Shown: one piece after another, positions 26,121 through 37,421 of the stretch
Layout: each line of letters opens with the position of its first letter
How positions within the stretch are numbered: position 1 is the stretch's first letter
Assembly (NCBI GenBank): GCA_963744115.1
Contig: CAVUSI010000003.1
Span: 930,001-994,000 of the forward strand
Length of the DNA stretch: 64,000 nucleotides
DNA from: Chersky-267 sp963744115
GTDB taxonomy: Bacteria > Chloroflexota > Limnocylindria > Limnocylindrales > CSP1-4
Direction: 5' to 3'
The notes under the pieces: model-generated
The model's input: only the letters and a program-made list of their open reading frames with translations
Told to the model about the DNA's origin: nothing
Databases searched by the model: none
Position numbers and translations under genes: made by a program

Positions 26121-27424
26121 GGCGAGCGCTCCCGTAGGCGGCCCAGATCGCGGCGATGACCCGGCGTCGGACCGTGTCCGCGTCGGCGGAGGCATCGATG
26201 ACCGCGGCCGAGGGGAGTCGGTCGGCCAGCTCGAGATACCGCGCGCGCTGGCCCTCGAGCGCTACCGGATCGTGCTCGCCCTTGCGCCGGAACAGCTCGT
26301 CGCCCGGGACGTCGAGGACCACGCTCAGCCCTGGGGTCGGCGCGGCCCGGACCAGCAGGCGGCGCCGGATGCGCGCCTTGCGACCGCTCCCAGGTGCACC
26401 GAGCGCGAGATCGAGGACGTGTCGGTCGAACACGACGATCCGACCTCGCGACCGCTGCCAGGCGGCCGACAGCGACCGACGCCAGACCCAGACAAGCCGG
26501 CCCGGTAGTCCGAGCCGTCCCCCGGAGCCCTTCGTCGCACCGTCGAGCCCCCGGCCGTAGACGCCCAGGTAGATCCGTCGGACCGGGACGGGGAACGAGT
26601 CCGCGAGTGCCGCCGAGAGGGTCGACTTGCCGGCCCCGTCGGGTCCGAGCAGCGCCACGCTCAGCCCTCGTCCACCCAGGAACGGAAGGACCCTCGCCGC
26701 CCGGCGGAGGAGTCGATGAAGGGCAAGGCGGCCGGTGACCGAGGGCAGGCGCCGCAGCGACCAGCTGCGGTCGAGCCGCCGGCCGAGCCTGGCAAGGGCC
26801 GTGCCGTCGCCAGGGTGCGCGGCCGCCTCGATCACGCGGGCAGCCGTCCAGTTCCGCGGCAGGAACGGTTCGATCGCCGCCGCGGCGGGGCCGTCGTGGC
26901 GCGATCCCGTCGCGAGCTCCGCCAGCGCGGTCAGATCGGCCGGCCGGGGTCCATCGCGATCGAGGAGGGCGTGGAGCAGGAATGCCCAGAACGCGTCGTC
27001 GGGATCGAGCCGGGGCGGCCGGCCCGTCGCGTCACGGCGAGCGAGGCACCCGGCCGCCATGTCCGTGGAGAACTGCTGATATCGGCCGAATTCGAGACGG
27101 CTGACCAGGTCGAGCTTCACCCAGCCGTCGGTCGCCGGGTCGTAGGCGAAGAAGAAGCGATGCGAGCCCCGACCCGGGCTCGGCACGACGACGGAACCCG
27201 GCTGAGCTCAGTTCGCGCTCGGTCGTCGCGAGGGCATCGGCGGCCACGAGGAGGTCGATGTCGCCGCCTGGGGCGGCCGACTCGGAATCTCCGCGCAGCA
27301 GCGCCCACGGGCCGCCGGCTCGGTCCAGCGCCCCGAACGCCGCCGCGATCGGCGCCGGTACCTGGCCTGCCATCATCGGTCCCGGTTCCTCGGCCGCCGA
27401 TGGCATGGCCGTCGCGTGTGCCAC
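26113..27424 (-). pseudogene. Nucleotidyltransferase-like / thymidylate-kinase-like two-domain protein, frameshifted
   Basis: The N-terminal frame (from GTG 27424) has a nucleotidyltransferase-fold segment, ALLRGDSESAAPGGDIDLLV (residues about 42-61; the Gly-Asp-Ile-Asp pair would bind metal). The C-terminal frame (to 26113) holds a linker and a P-loop kinase of the thymidylate-kinase type: LSVALLGPDGAGKSTLSAAL as Walker A, IVVFDRHVLDLALG and LDVPGDELFRRK. The frames join at about 27183-27196, within CGTCGTCGT, by one extra base (length is 1 modulo 3). Corrected, it has about 436 residues. Similar nucleotidyltransferase-kinase proteins occur in exopolysaccharide clusters and probably phosphorylate a sugar or lipid precursor; dTMP is unlikely. 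Confidence 0.75.
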
Positions 27425-27687
27425 GGTGTGATCCGGTCTCCCCGTTCAGATCCAGGCGGCCCACCGAGAACGTGGCCGGTCGTCTCGAGTGGCGAGGATA
27501 CAGGCTATCCCAGAAGACGAGCTCGACAGGACCTCAGTCTGGTGACCGACGGCACCACCTCGCGTCCGACCGGCCGCCACCCGTCCGGCGTCAAGGTTGC
27601 GGGACGGTCCGCCCGGATCGGGATTACAGTGCCCGGGGCCAGCCACGCCTGATCCGCTGCCACACCGCGAGGGAGCCGCCCGCACCG
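27425..27687. promoter_or_regulatory. Divergent intergenic region, glycan run / aceE
   Basis: These 263 bases separate two divergent transcripts. An inverted repeat GGATA-CAGGC-TATCC lies at 27496-27510. Its minus-strand TATCCT could serve as a -10 for the glycan run. A GATTACAGT stretch near 27621 is a possible plus-strand -10 for aceE. I see no gene or terminator here. Confidence 0.3.
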
Positions 27688-30369
<2,682 letters not shown>

Positions 30370-30381
30370 CCGGGGGTCGCG

Positions 30382-31005
30382 ATGGAACGGACGATCAGCG
30401 TCGACGGGACGGGCCGGGCGGCGACGGTCCCGGACGTCGCGGACGTCCGGCTCGGCCTGACCGTCAGCCGGTCGACGGTGGCGGAGGCTCGAGAGGTCGC
30501 GGCGGTCGCCGCCGGGCGGATCGTGGCCGCCATCTCCGCCCTCGAGATCGACCGCACCGATGTCCGAACGGCCTCACTGATCGTCCAGCCCGAGTACGAC
30601 TATCGCGACGGCACGCAGACCCTCCGCGGGCAGTCGGTCAGCCACCAGTTCGTGGTGACCGTCCGCGACCTCTCCCGGCTCGGGCAGGTCGTCGACGGCG
30701 GGCTTGCGGCCGGCGCCACGACACTCGACGGAGTGACGTTCCGGACGGCGGACGCAGCGGCCGCAGATGCCGCAGCTCGGGTCGCGGCGTATCGCGACGC
30801 GCGGGTGCGCGCTGTGACGCTCGCGGCCGAAGCGGGCGTCGAGCTCGGACCGGTGCTCACGATCAGCGAGCGCGATCCGTCCGCCGGGCCGGTGCCGATC
30901 TTCCGCGGCCCGGCGGCGATGGCGGCCACGTCCGCGCCGACGCCGATCGAGGCCGGCGAAGGCGAGGTCGTCGTCAGCGTCGCCGTGGTGTTCGCCATCG
31001 CCTGA
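30382..31005 (+). CDS. SIMPL domain (DUF541) protein without signal peptide
   Basis: A 207-residue protein. It begins directly with the domain: ERTISVDGTGRAATVPDVADVRLGL, TASLIVQPEYDYRDG, VVTVRDLSRLGQVVDGGLAAGA, TTLDGVTFRTADAAAADAAARV. SIMPL proteins, such as the kinase-interacting mouse protein and bacterial BP26, form channel-like oligomers of unclear function. It has no signal peptide, so it would stay in the cytoplasm. It is a tandem paralogue of the next gene and 12 bases from aceE. Confidence 0.85.
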   Translation: MERTISVDGTGRAATVPDVADVRLGLTVSRSTVAEAREVAAVAAGRIVAAISALEIDRTDVRTASLIVQPEYDYRDGTQTLRGQSVSHQFVVTVRDLSRLGQVVDGGLAAGATTLDGVTFRTADAAAADAAARVAAYRDARVRAVTLAAEAGVELGPVLTISERDPSAGPVPIFRGPAAMAATSAPTPIEAGEGEVVVSVAVVFAIA

Positions 31006-31173
31006 CGGGTCCCGCGGCACACATCGCCGTGCCCGACGGGACCCAGGGCGGTGCGCGCCCGCACCGGCTCGCGGGACCGTGTCCGGCGTGGCAGGGAACC
31101 GTGCCGAGGGGCGCTGCGTCTCGGGGCCACCGCGACCATCCTCCGGTCGCTCGGACACGACGGAGCGATCGCC

Positions 31174-31962
31174 ATGACGACCACCACGATCACCCTTCCG
31201 GTCCCCGGCCAGCGCGCCCGCTGGCTCGCCGTCGGCCTCGCCTCCGGCCTGATGGTCGCGGCGATCGCCAGTCCGGCCTTCGCGCCGCGGCCGGCCCTTG
31301 GCGCCGACTCGAGCACCGCCCCCGAGCACACGATCAGCGTGACCGGGACCGGCCGGGTCGTGATCAGTCCCGACGTGGCCGACCTGCGGATCGGGGTGAG
31401 CGCGACGAAGCCGACCGTCAAGGCCGCCCGGACCGCCGCCGCGGAGTCGATGACCAGCGTCGTCGCCGCCCTCAAGAAGCTCGGGATCGCCGATGCCGAC
31501 ATCCAGACGACCACCTTGTCGCTCCAGCCCGTCTACGACTACTCGACCAACAGCAACCCGCCGCGACTGACCGGCTACCAGCTCCAGAACGCGGTCGCCG
31601 TGACGGTCCGCGACCTCGACAAGGTCGGCGACGCGATCGACGACTCGCTCGCGTCCGGTGCGACGACCTTCGACGGCGTGACCTTCCGGGTCGACGACCC
31701 GGCCAAGGCCGAGGCACAGGCCCGAGCGGCGGCGATGGCCCAGGCCAAGTCGAAGGCCGACACCCTCGCCAGCGGGGCGGGCGTCTCGATCGGCGGCGTC
31801 GCCTCGATCAGCGAGACGGCATCGCCGGTCCCGTACCCGGTCTACTACGCGGGCAACGCCGCCGGTGCGCTGGCGGCCCCGGACAAGTCCGTGGCGACGC
31901 CGGTCGAGACCGGCACGAACGAGGTCACCGTCACGGTCGCGGTCAGCTACCTGATCCGCTGA
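31174..31962 (+). CDS. SIMPL domain (DUF541) protein, exported
   Basis: A 262-residue paralogue of the gene before it. Start ATG 31174 has GGAG seven bases upstream; the frame upstream is not part of it. Residues 1-40 form a signal peptide with hydrophobic core WLAVGLASGLMVAAIASPAFA. The domain repeats the same blocks: TISVTGTGRVVISPDVADLRIG, TTTLSLQPVYDYSTNSN, VTVRDLDKVGDAIDDSL, TTFDGVTFRVDDPAKAEAQA. So it is the secreted version. A strong hairpin terminator follows. Confidence 0.88.
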   Translation: MTTTTITLPVPGQRARWLAVGLASGLMVAAIASPAFAPRPALGADSSTAPEHTISVTGTGRVVISPDVADLRIGVSATKPTVKAARTAAAESMTSVVAALKKLGIADADIQTTTLSLQPVYDYSTNSNPPRLTGYQLQNAVAVTVRDLDKVGDAIDDSLASGATTFDGVTFRVDDPAKAEAQARAAAMAQAKSKADTLASGAGVSIGGVASISETASPVPYPVYYAGNAAGALAAPDKSVATPVETGTNEVTVTVAVSYLIR

Positions 31963-31974
31963 CGCGACGACCTC

Positions 31975-32025
31975 GACGCCAGGGCGGGAGCCGACCGGAG
32001 GAGGCGGCTCCCGCCCGTCGGCGTC
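31975..32025. terminator. Bidirectional hairpin terminator between convergent genes
   Basis: GACGCC-A-GGGCGGGAGCCG (31975-31993) pairs with CGGCTCCCGCCC-GTC-GGCGTC (32005-32025), about 18 pairs with a small internal loop and an 11-base end loop. It lies exactly between the stops of the exported SIMPL gene and the opposite sugar dehydrogenase. No T-run is present, as is common in GC-rich genomes. Confidence 0.75.
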
Positions 32026-32041
32026 TCATCGCCGGATCGCG

Positions 32042-33370
32042 TCAGGGCGCCGGATCGACCCGGAGGAGGTCGCCGGAGGCGAGGTCGGTGAGGTAGACGT
32101 GGCCGGCCTCGTCCTCCCCGAACGACGAGATCGAGTGGCCGGACCGGAGCAGGAGTCGCGGCTTGGCCGAGCCCGGCTGCGCCGCGTCCAGGACCCAGAT
32201 GTCGCCGCTGCACGAGTCGCCGTAGAGATAGCCGCCATTCATGGTCGGCTCGTCCGCCGTCCGTGCGACATACCCGCCGATGATCGCGCAGCTCCCGTCG
32301 CCATGGTCGTATTCGGCGACCGGGAGGGTCAGACCGTCCTGCGTGCAGGTGCTCGCGTTGTAGCAGTGGCGACCCTCCATCACGTTCCAGCCGAAGTTCG
32401 GGGCCACGTTCGGTGGGTCGGTCACCCGGTTGACATCGACCTCCTCCCACAGTCCCTGGCCGACGTCGCCGATCCACAGGTCGCCGGTGGCCCGGTCGAA
32501 TGAGAACCGCCATGGGTTGCGCAGGCCATACGCCCGGATCTCCGGTCGCGCCCCGGGATGGTTCGCGAAGGGGGCATCAGGCGGGATGGTGTACGGCGGA
32601 TCCGACCCGTCGGCGGCGCCCGGCCGGATCCTCAGGAGCTTGCCGAGGAGCGTGTCGAGGTTCTGGCCGTTGCCCATCGGATCGCCACCCGAGCCACCGT
32701 CGCCCGCGGCGATGTAGAGGTCGCCGTCCGGCCCGAACGCGAGCCCACCGCCGTTGTGGTTCGGGAACGGCTGGTCGAACCGGAGCAGGATGTGCTCGCT
32801 GGACGGGTCGGCCTGGTCGGGGGTGGCGGCCGGGACCGTGAACGACGACACGACCGTGTTCCCCTTCAGGTCGGTGTAGTCCACGAACAGGCGCGGATCC
32901 GTCGGGAAGTCGGGGGCAAAGGCGAGACCGAGCAGCCCGCGCTCGCCGCCAGCCAGGATCCGGCCGTGGATGTCGAGCATCGGCGGGTCGACCACGGCCC
33001 CGTCCCGGACGATCTTGATCCGACCCGGTTGCTCGACGACGAACAGCCGGCCGCTCCCGTCACCGGCGTTGACGACCGCCAGCGGGCTGTTGAATCCGCC
33101 GACGACGGTCGACAGCCGGATCGCCAGGCCGGCCGGGTCGAAGTCGGCCAGCGACCCCACGGGTGACGGGGTCGGGCGGGGCGTCGGCGTCGGCGCGACC
33201 GTCGGGGTCGCGGTCGTCACGCCGGGCGTCGGTGTCGGGGACACGGCGGGGATCGCCGTTGTCGCCGTCGGACCCGGGCCCGACGCGCACGCGGCGAGGC
33301 CCAGCGCGGTCGCAAGGGCCGCGGTCAGGGCTCGGCTCGAGAGGCGACGACGGTGAGGTCCTGGGACCAT
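32042..33370 (-). CDS. PQQ-dependent soluble sugar dehydrogenase-type lipoprotein (GSDH family)
   Basis: A 442-residue exported six-bladed beta-propeller. The signal peptide ends in a lipobox LAAC (Cys about residue 28), then a Thr/Pro linker (TPTPTPRPTPSP type). Propeller motifs are GGERGLLGLAFAPDF, NHNGGGLAFGPDGDLYIAAGD, GGDPMGNGQNLDTLLGKLLRI, YGLRNPWRFSFD and NFGWNVMEG, matching the glucose/sorbosone dehydrogenase family. It would oxidise sugars outside the membrane if PQQ is available; PQQ genes are not in the window. Confidence 0.87.
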   Translation of the reverse strand: MVPGPHRRRLSSRALTAALATALGLAACASGPGPTATTAIPAVSPTPTPGVTTATPTVAPTPTPRPTPSPVGSLADFDPAGLAIRLSTVVGGFNSPLAVVNAGDGSGRLFVVEQPGRIKIVRDGAVVDPPMLDIHGRILAGGERGLLGLAFAPDFPTDPRLFVDYTDLKGNTVVSSFTVPAATPDQADPSSEHILLRFDQPFPNHNGGGLAFGPDGDLYIAAGDGGSGGDPMGNGQNLDTLLGKLLRIRPGAADGSDPPYTIPPDAPFANHPGARPEIRAYGLRNPWRFSFDRATGDLWIGDVGQGLWEEVDVNRVTDPPNVAPNFGWNVMEGRHCYNASTCTQDGLTLPVAEYDHGDGSCAIIGGYVARTADEPTMNGGYLYGDSCSGDIWVLDAAQPGSAKPRLLLRSGHSISSFGEDEAGHVYLTDLASGDLLRVDPAP

Positions 33371-33437
33371 GCCCGAAGGGTAATCGAGCCGCTATCGTTG
33401 GGCCCGCAAGCGCACGCCACGGAGCTGAGGTCGGTCG

Positions 33438-33773
33438 ATGGACGCGTTCGGATTGGCCACCCTCGAAGGGGAGCGTGCGGCGACCGCGCAGCCATATCTC
33501 GAGTTCCTCCGGGTGCCCGCGCTCAGCGCCGGGCTGTACACGCTCGAACCCGGTGCGACCGACGGGCAATCGCCGCACACCGAGGACGAGATCTATGTGG
33601 TGATGGCCGGTCGGGCGCGGATCACCGTCGGTGCCGAGGGCCGGCCGGTCGAGCCCGGATCGGTCGTGTACGTCGCGGCCGGTGTCCCGCATCGCTTCCA
33701 CGACATCGTCGAGCGTCTCGAGATCATCGTCGTGTTCGCACCCGCCGAGGGCTCGCAGTCCGGCTCCGGCTGA
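33438..33773 (+). CDS. Small cupin-fold protein
   Basis: A 111-residue single-domain cupin. Motif 1 is SPHTEDEIYVVMAGRARITVG with the metal ligands His and Glu, and motif 2 is PGSVVYVAAGVPHRFHDI. Such proteins bind metal and act as isomerases, dioxygenases or sugar-binding modules; the role here is unknown. It starts at ATG 33438 with GAGG upstream and is transcribed away from the sugar dehydrogenase and towards the DUF72 gene. Confidence 0.85.
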   Translation: MDAFGLATLEGERAATAQPYLEFLRVPALSAGLYTLEPGATDGQSPHTEDEIYVVMAGRARITVGAEGRPVEPGSVVYVAAGVPHRFHDIVERLEIIVVFAPAEGSQSGSG

Positions 33774-33793
33774 CGCGAGCTCGCGGCGGCGGT

Positions 33794-34525
33794 TCAGCGG
33801 CCGGCGAGTCGCGCGGAGAGCGCCAGCGCCCGGTTCGGCGAGATGCCGGTCTCGTCGTGGCGGAAGAAGACGTAGGCATCGAGACCGTCGTCGAGGAACG
33901 GCGCGATGCGCGCGGCCCAGGCGTCGAGGTCGTCGTCGGTGTACGCCGTCCGGCGCAGGCGGACGTACAGGAAGCCGCCGGTGAGCCGGACGGTCGGCGG
34001 CTCGTCCAGCTCGTCCAGGTCGGTCGCGCACAGGACGGCTCCGTGGGCGCGCATCGCCGCGAACGTCTCGTCGACGTGCCATGACGGATCCTGGAACTCC
34101 AGGACGAGCGGGAACGCCGCCGGCCACAGCGCGAGGAGGCGGGCCAGTCGATCGTGGCGGTCGTCGGTCCGGGAGACCTCTCCGGGGACGCGATAGAGGA
34201 CGCAGCCGAGCCGTTCGCCGAACCCGGCCAGTGGTCGGGTGAGCCAGCCGACGCTCTCGGCCTGGTCGTCGCCGATCAGCGCTCGCATGGTCCCCCCGCG
34301 CTGAGCCTTGACCGCGAACCGGAACGATTCGGGCGTCCGCGCCAACCACCCGGCGATGGCACGTTCCGAGGGTTGCCGATAGAACGTGTTGTTGAGCTCG
34401 CAGGCGGACAGGCGCTCCGCGTAGGACCGCAGGAGATCCTCGCCCCGCACGCCCGGCGGGTAGAACGTCGGCGCCCAGGCCGCATAGGCGAACCCGCTCG
34501 TCCCGACCCGCAGCGTGCCGCTCAC
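33794..34525 (-). CDS. DUF72 family TIM-barrel protein
   Basis: A 243-residue DUF72 protein (YecE-like). Motifs are RVGTSGFAYAAWAPTFYPPGV, LSACELNNTFYRQPSERAIAGW, FRFAVKAQR, FPLVLEFQDPSWHVDETFAAM and YVRLRRTAYTDDDLDAWA. The function is not settled; the fold resembles sugar isomerases. I start at GTG 34525, where GTGA overlaps the amidohydrolase stop. As the last gene of the minus arm of the sugar locus it may belong to the pathway, or may be a passenger. Confidence 0.85.
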   Translation of the reverse strand: MSGTLRVGTSGFAYAAWAPTFYPPGVRGEDLLRSYAERLSACELNNTFYRQPSERAIAGWLARTPESFRFAVKAQRGGTMRALIGDDQAESVGWLTRPLAGFGERLGCVLYRVPGEVSRTDDRHDRLARLLALWPAAFPLVLEFQDPSWHVDETFAAMRAHGAVLCATDLDELDEPPTVRLTGGFLYVRLRRTAYTDDDLDAWAARIAPFLDDGLDAYVFFRHDETGISPNRALALSARLAGR

Positions 34526-35589
34526 GACGAGCGATCCAGCCGCAGGACGCGCCGGGCGTTGTCCCGGTAGACCGCCCGGAGCACCTCCTCCGGCAAGCCC
34601 AGGCCGTGGATCTGCCAGCGGCCCTGGCTCGGGACGTCGTCGGTCCCATAGTCGAACGACTCGTCCCACGTCTCGAGGAACCGGTAATGCAACCGGTAGA
34701 CCGCCGGGTCGGCGGGCGTGTCGGTCCCGAACAGGATCCGATCGGCGTAGCGGACGAAGAACGCCCGGGCGGTGTAGGGCTGGCGACCGAGCTCGCCCAG
34801 CCGCGCCGCGATGTCGACCGACAGGTTCGGATGGGCGTCGAGCATCCGCGAGACGAGCGTGAGGTCCTCGGCGGCGCAGCCGACGTGCGCTCCGACGAAC
34901 GACGTCGCCGGATGGCGGCCGACGAGCCGGTCGAAGGCGGCGAGGAGCTCATCGAACGGCGGGAAGCCGGGCTCGTCCGGCCGGCCGGGCGGGCGGGTCG
35001 GCCAGAACTGCCAGTCCGGGTGCTCGGACAGCTCCTCGTAGCGCTCGTTCGTCGGGTCGAGCGGGTGGAAGAAGGCGATCGGATCGGCGATATGGATGAC
35101 GACCGGCAGGCCGAGCTCGGCGGCCGTCGACCAGAGCGGATCGAGTCGCTCGTCGTCGACCGCGACGAGGCGCCCGGCGGGGTCCCGGGCCCGCAGGCCG
35201 AGCACCTTCCAGACCTTCAGGCCGCGAGCACCAGCGGCGGCCGCGTCTTGCAGCCGTCGCGCCTCGGTCTCACCGAAGCTCGGATCGTCCGCCCAGCCGT
35301 CGTAGTCCAGGCCGGCGAAGACCGCCAGCCGGTCCGGCGCTCGCGCCTGCCACCGCTCGATCTCACGGGTCAGGCCGTCGCCGATCCCTCCATCGAGGTC
35401 GACCAGCGTCTCGACGCCGGCGGCATCGAGCGTGACCAGGAGCGCCTCGAGTCCCCGTGCCGCCCAGTCTCCGCCGAAGTCCGAGCCGAGATGGTTGTGC
35501 GCGTCGACGACCGGGTAGCGCGGTCGCAGGACCTCGTGGGTCGGGACGCGAAGCGCCGTCCGCGGACGGAACTCGTCCAGGCGGATCAT
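34522..35589 (-). CDS. Amidohydrolase-2 family (TIM-barrel metal hydrolase)
   Basis: A 355-residue amidohydrolase. The metal HxH is in PVVDAHNHLGSDF (residues about 26-38), other ligands in VVIHIADPIAF (His), GAHVGCAAE (His) and FGTDTPADPAVY (Asp). KVWKVLGLRARD is close to the position where related enzymes carry a Lys-containing strand. Members hydrolyse lactones or decarboxylate aromatic or sugar acids. It starts at ATG 35589, overlapping the SIS gene stop (ATGA); the longer upstream frame is only overlap. In a sugar operon a lactonase- or deacetylase-like role is possible. Confidence 0.85.
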   Translation of the reverse strand: MIRLDEFRPRTALRVPTHEVLRPRYPVVDAHNHLGSDFGGDWAARGLEALLVTLDAAGVETLVDLDGGIGDGLTREIERWQARAPDRLAVFAGLDYDGWADDPSFGETEARRLQDAAAAGARGLKVWKVLGLRARDPAGRLVAVDDERLDPLWSTAAELGLPVVIHIADPIAFFHPLDPTNERYEELSEHPDWQFWPTRPPGRPDEPGFPPFDELLAAFDRLVGRHPATSFVGAHVGCAAEDLTLVSRMLDAHPNLSVDIAARLGELGRQPYTARAFFVRYADRILFGTDTPADPAVYRLHYRFLETWDESFDYGTDDVPSQGRWQIHGLGLPEEVLRAVYRDNARRVLRLDRSS

Positions 35590-36656
35590 GCCGGCGAGAC
35601 GATGACCACCTGGCCGAGATGGCGCGGCGCATCCGGGTCGCACCCGCGTGTCAGCGCGAGCGTGAGCGCGAGCGCCTGGCCGGGATAGACGAGCAGCGGC
35701 AGCCGCGCGGAGGGGTGGAGCCCGGAACCGATGAGCGACGTCGTCCCGGGCAGATCCTCGACGTCCGCGGGTTCGCATCCGATGGACCAGGTCGTGGCAC
35801 CCAGGGCGGCTGCCTCCCGGATGACCCGGGCCTCGTGCTCGACACCCGGTCCGCCGATCAGGCCGATCACCAGGACGCCGGGCTCGCAGACGGAGATCGG
35901 CCCGTGCCGGAACTCGAGCGGCTCGTAGACCGATGTGGGCACCTGGCTCGTCTCGGTCAGCTTGAGGCCCCATTCCTCGGCGAGGCCGTAGGCAGGGCCG
36001 CCGCCGAGGATGACGACACGCCTCCAGTCGGTCGTGCCGAGTCGTCGTCCGACCTCCGCCGCCGACACCGCCTCGGGCCACCGTTCCGAGGCTCGGTCGA
36101 GGTCGGCCGCCAGGCGCCGGTCCGTGGCCGCACCTGCGATCGCCCGGAGGAGCAGCGCGAGCATGCTGGCGAACGAGCGGGTCATCACGATGGCGTGCTC
36201 GTCGCCGTCGGGCGACACGAGGATCCGATCGGCGGCGGCCGCCAGCGGGCTGTCGGCCCGGCAGGTCAGGGCGACCGTCGGATGACCGGCGGCCCGCATC
36301 CGCGTCGCGACGTCGACCGCCTCCGAGGTCGAACCCGAGCGCGAGACGACGACGATGGGCTGACGTTCGGCCGGCCCGACGCCGAGGACCCCCGACGGTC
36401 GGAGGATGAGCTCGGACAGCGGGACCGCCAGGACCACGGCGCCGGTCGACTCCCGAGCGACCGGCGCGACGGCCTGGGCCAGGTAGTACGACGATCCGGC
36501 GCCCGTCAGGACGATCCGCTCGGCGCCCGCCACCGACCGCTCGAGGCCGACCACCGCTGCCCGGCCTGCGACGAGCGCTGATGCGATCGCCGCGCCGGAT
36601 GTCGAGGCCTCCCGCCAGGTCAGCAGGTGATCGAGAGAAGGCAGGGGAGCGGTCAC
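35586..36656 (-). CDS. SIS-domain sugar isomerase/deaminase (AgaS/GlmS-C like)
   Basis: A 356-residue protein with two sugar-isomerase (SIS) domains, like the isomerase half of glucosamine-6-phosphate synthase. Domain 1 has RIVLTGAGSSYYLAQAVAP and IVVVSRSGSTSEAVDV, domain 2 RVVILGGGPAYGLAEEWGLK, TSVYEPLEFRHGPISV and the C-terminal segment. AgaS-type members act on galactosamine 6-phosphate to give tagatose 6-phosphate. GTG 36656 has AAGGAG ten bases upstream. Next to it are GntR and an amidohydrolase, and the LacD-type aldolase and PfkB kinase needed after tagatose 6-phosphate are on the other arm. Confidence 0.85.
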   Translation of the reverse strand: MTAPLPSLDHLLTWREASTSGAAIASALVAGRAAVVGLERSVAGAERIVLTGAGSSYYLAQAVAPVARESTGAVVLAVPLSELILRPSGVLGVGPAERQPIVVVSRSGSTSEAVDVATRMRAAGHPTVALTCRADSPLAAAADRILVSPDGDEHAIVMTRSFASMLALLLRAIAGAATDRRLAADLDRASERWPEAVSAAEVGRRLGTTDWRRVVILGGGPAYGLAEEWGLKLTETSQVPTSVYEPLEFRHGPISVCEPGVLVIGLIGGPGVEHEARVIREAAALGATTWSIGCEPADVEDLPGTTSLIGSGLHPSARLPLLVYPGQALALTLALTRGCDPDAPRHLGQVVIVSPA

Positions 36657-36693
36657 GTTCGGCGACTCCTTGGGATCCCGGCTCGGACGATCA

Positions 36694-37419
36694 TCATCGC
36701 TCCCGCAGCTCCACCGCGTACCGGTAGCGATCGCCGCGGACGGTGCTCCGGCAATGCTCGATCGGGTCGTCGTCCTGGTCGTAGGCGATCCGCTCGACCC
36801 GCAGCGCCGGCTCACCGCGACGCTGGTCGAGGAGCCTGGCCTCGGCGGCGGTCAGCAGGATCGGTTCGAACGTCTCACGGGCTCGCGTCGGCCTGCAGCC
36901 GTAGGCCGTGGTGAGCGTGTCGTACAGCCGGACGGTCGAGAAGTCGACCCGTTCCAGGCCCGGGAACCGCTCGGCCGGCAGCCGGCTGGTCTCGACGACC
37001 AAGGGCTCGGTGTCGGCCAGCCGGATGCGGCGCAGCGCGACGACCGACGCTCCGACGGCGATCCCGAGGGCGGCCGCGACCGACGCATCGGCCGGTTCGA
37101 CGCGAAGGTCGAGGACCCGCGTCCCGGGCCGACGGCCCGCCCGCTCGATCTCGCGGCTGAAGGAGTAGAACCCGCCGATCGTGTGCTCGAACCTGGCCGC
37201 GGCCACGTACGTGCCGAGGCCGCGCCGCACCTCGATGGTGCCGGTCGCGATCAACCCACCGAGGGCCTGGCGGACGGTCGCCCGGCTCACGCCGTAGCGC
37301 TCCATCAGCTCGAGCTCCGTCTCGACCCGGGCGCCGGGGGCAAGCTCGCCCGACCGGATCCGGTCGCGCAGGTCCGTCTCGATCCGGCGGTACAGCGGGA
37401 GTCCGTCGATGGCGGCCAT
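36694..37419 (-). CDS. GntR-family regulator (HutC/UTRA subfamily)
   Basis: A 241-residue transcription factor. The winged helix is LYRRIETDLRDRIRSGELAPG then YGVSRATVRQALGGLIATG; the UTRA ligand-binding part follows with FYSFSREIERAGRRPGTRVL, LADTEPLVVETSRLP and AYDQDDDPIEHCRSTVRGDRY. Members bind phosphorylated sugars or amino sugars and control the adjacent operon. It starts at ATG 37419, just past the permease stop, so it is co-transcribed with what it probably controls. The divergent palindrome at 42045-42062 is the likely target. Confidence 0.9.
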   Translation of the reverse strand: MAAIDGLPLYRRIETDLRDRIRSGELAPGARVETELELMERYGVSRATVRQALGGLIATGTIEVRRGLGTYVAAARFEHTIGGFYSFSREIERAGRRPGTRVLDLRVEPADASVAAALGIAVGASVVALRRIRLADTEPLVVETSRLPAERFPGLERVDFSTVRLYDTLTTAYGCRPTRARETFEPILLTAAEARLLDQRRGEPALRVERIAYDQDDDPIEHCRSTVRGDRYRYAVELRER

Positions 37420-37421
37420 CG

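Noticed and set aside
26121..26195. Longer flippase start at 26195
   Set aside because: It would overlap the kinase gene by over 80 bases with Pro/Ser/Arg-rich sequence; GTG 26120 fits the usual short overlap.
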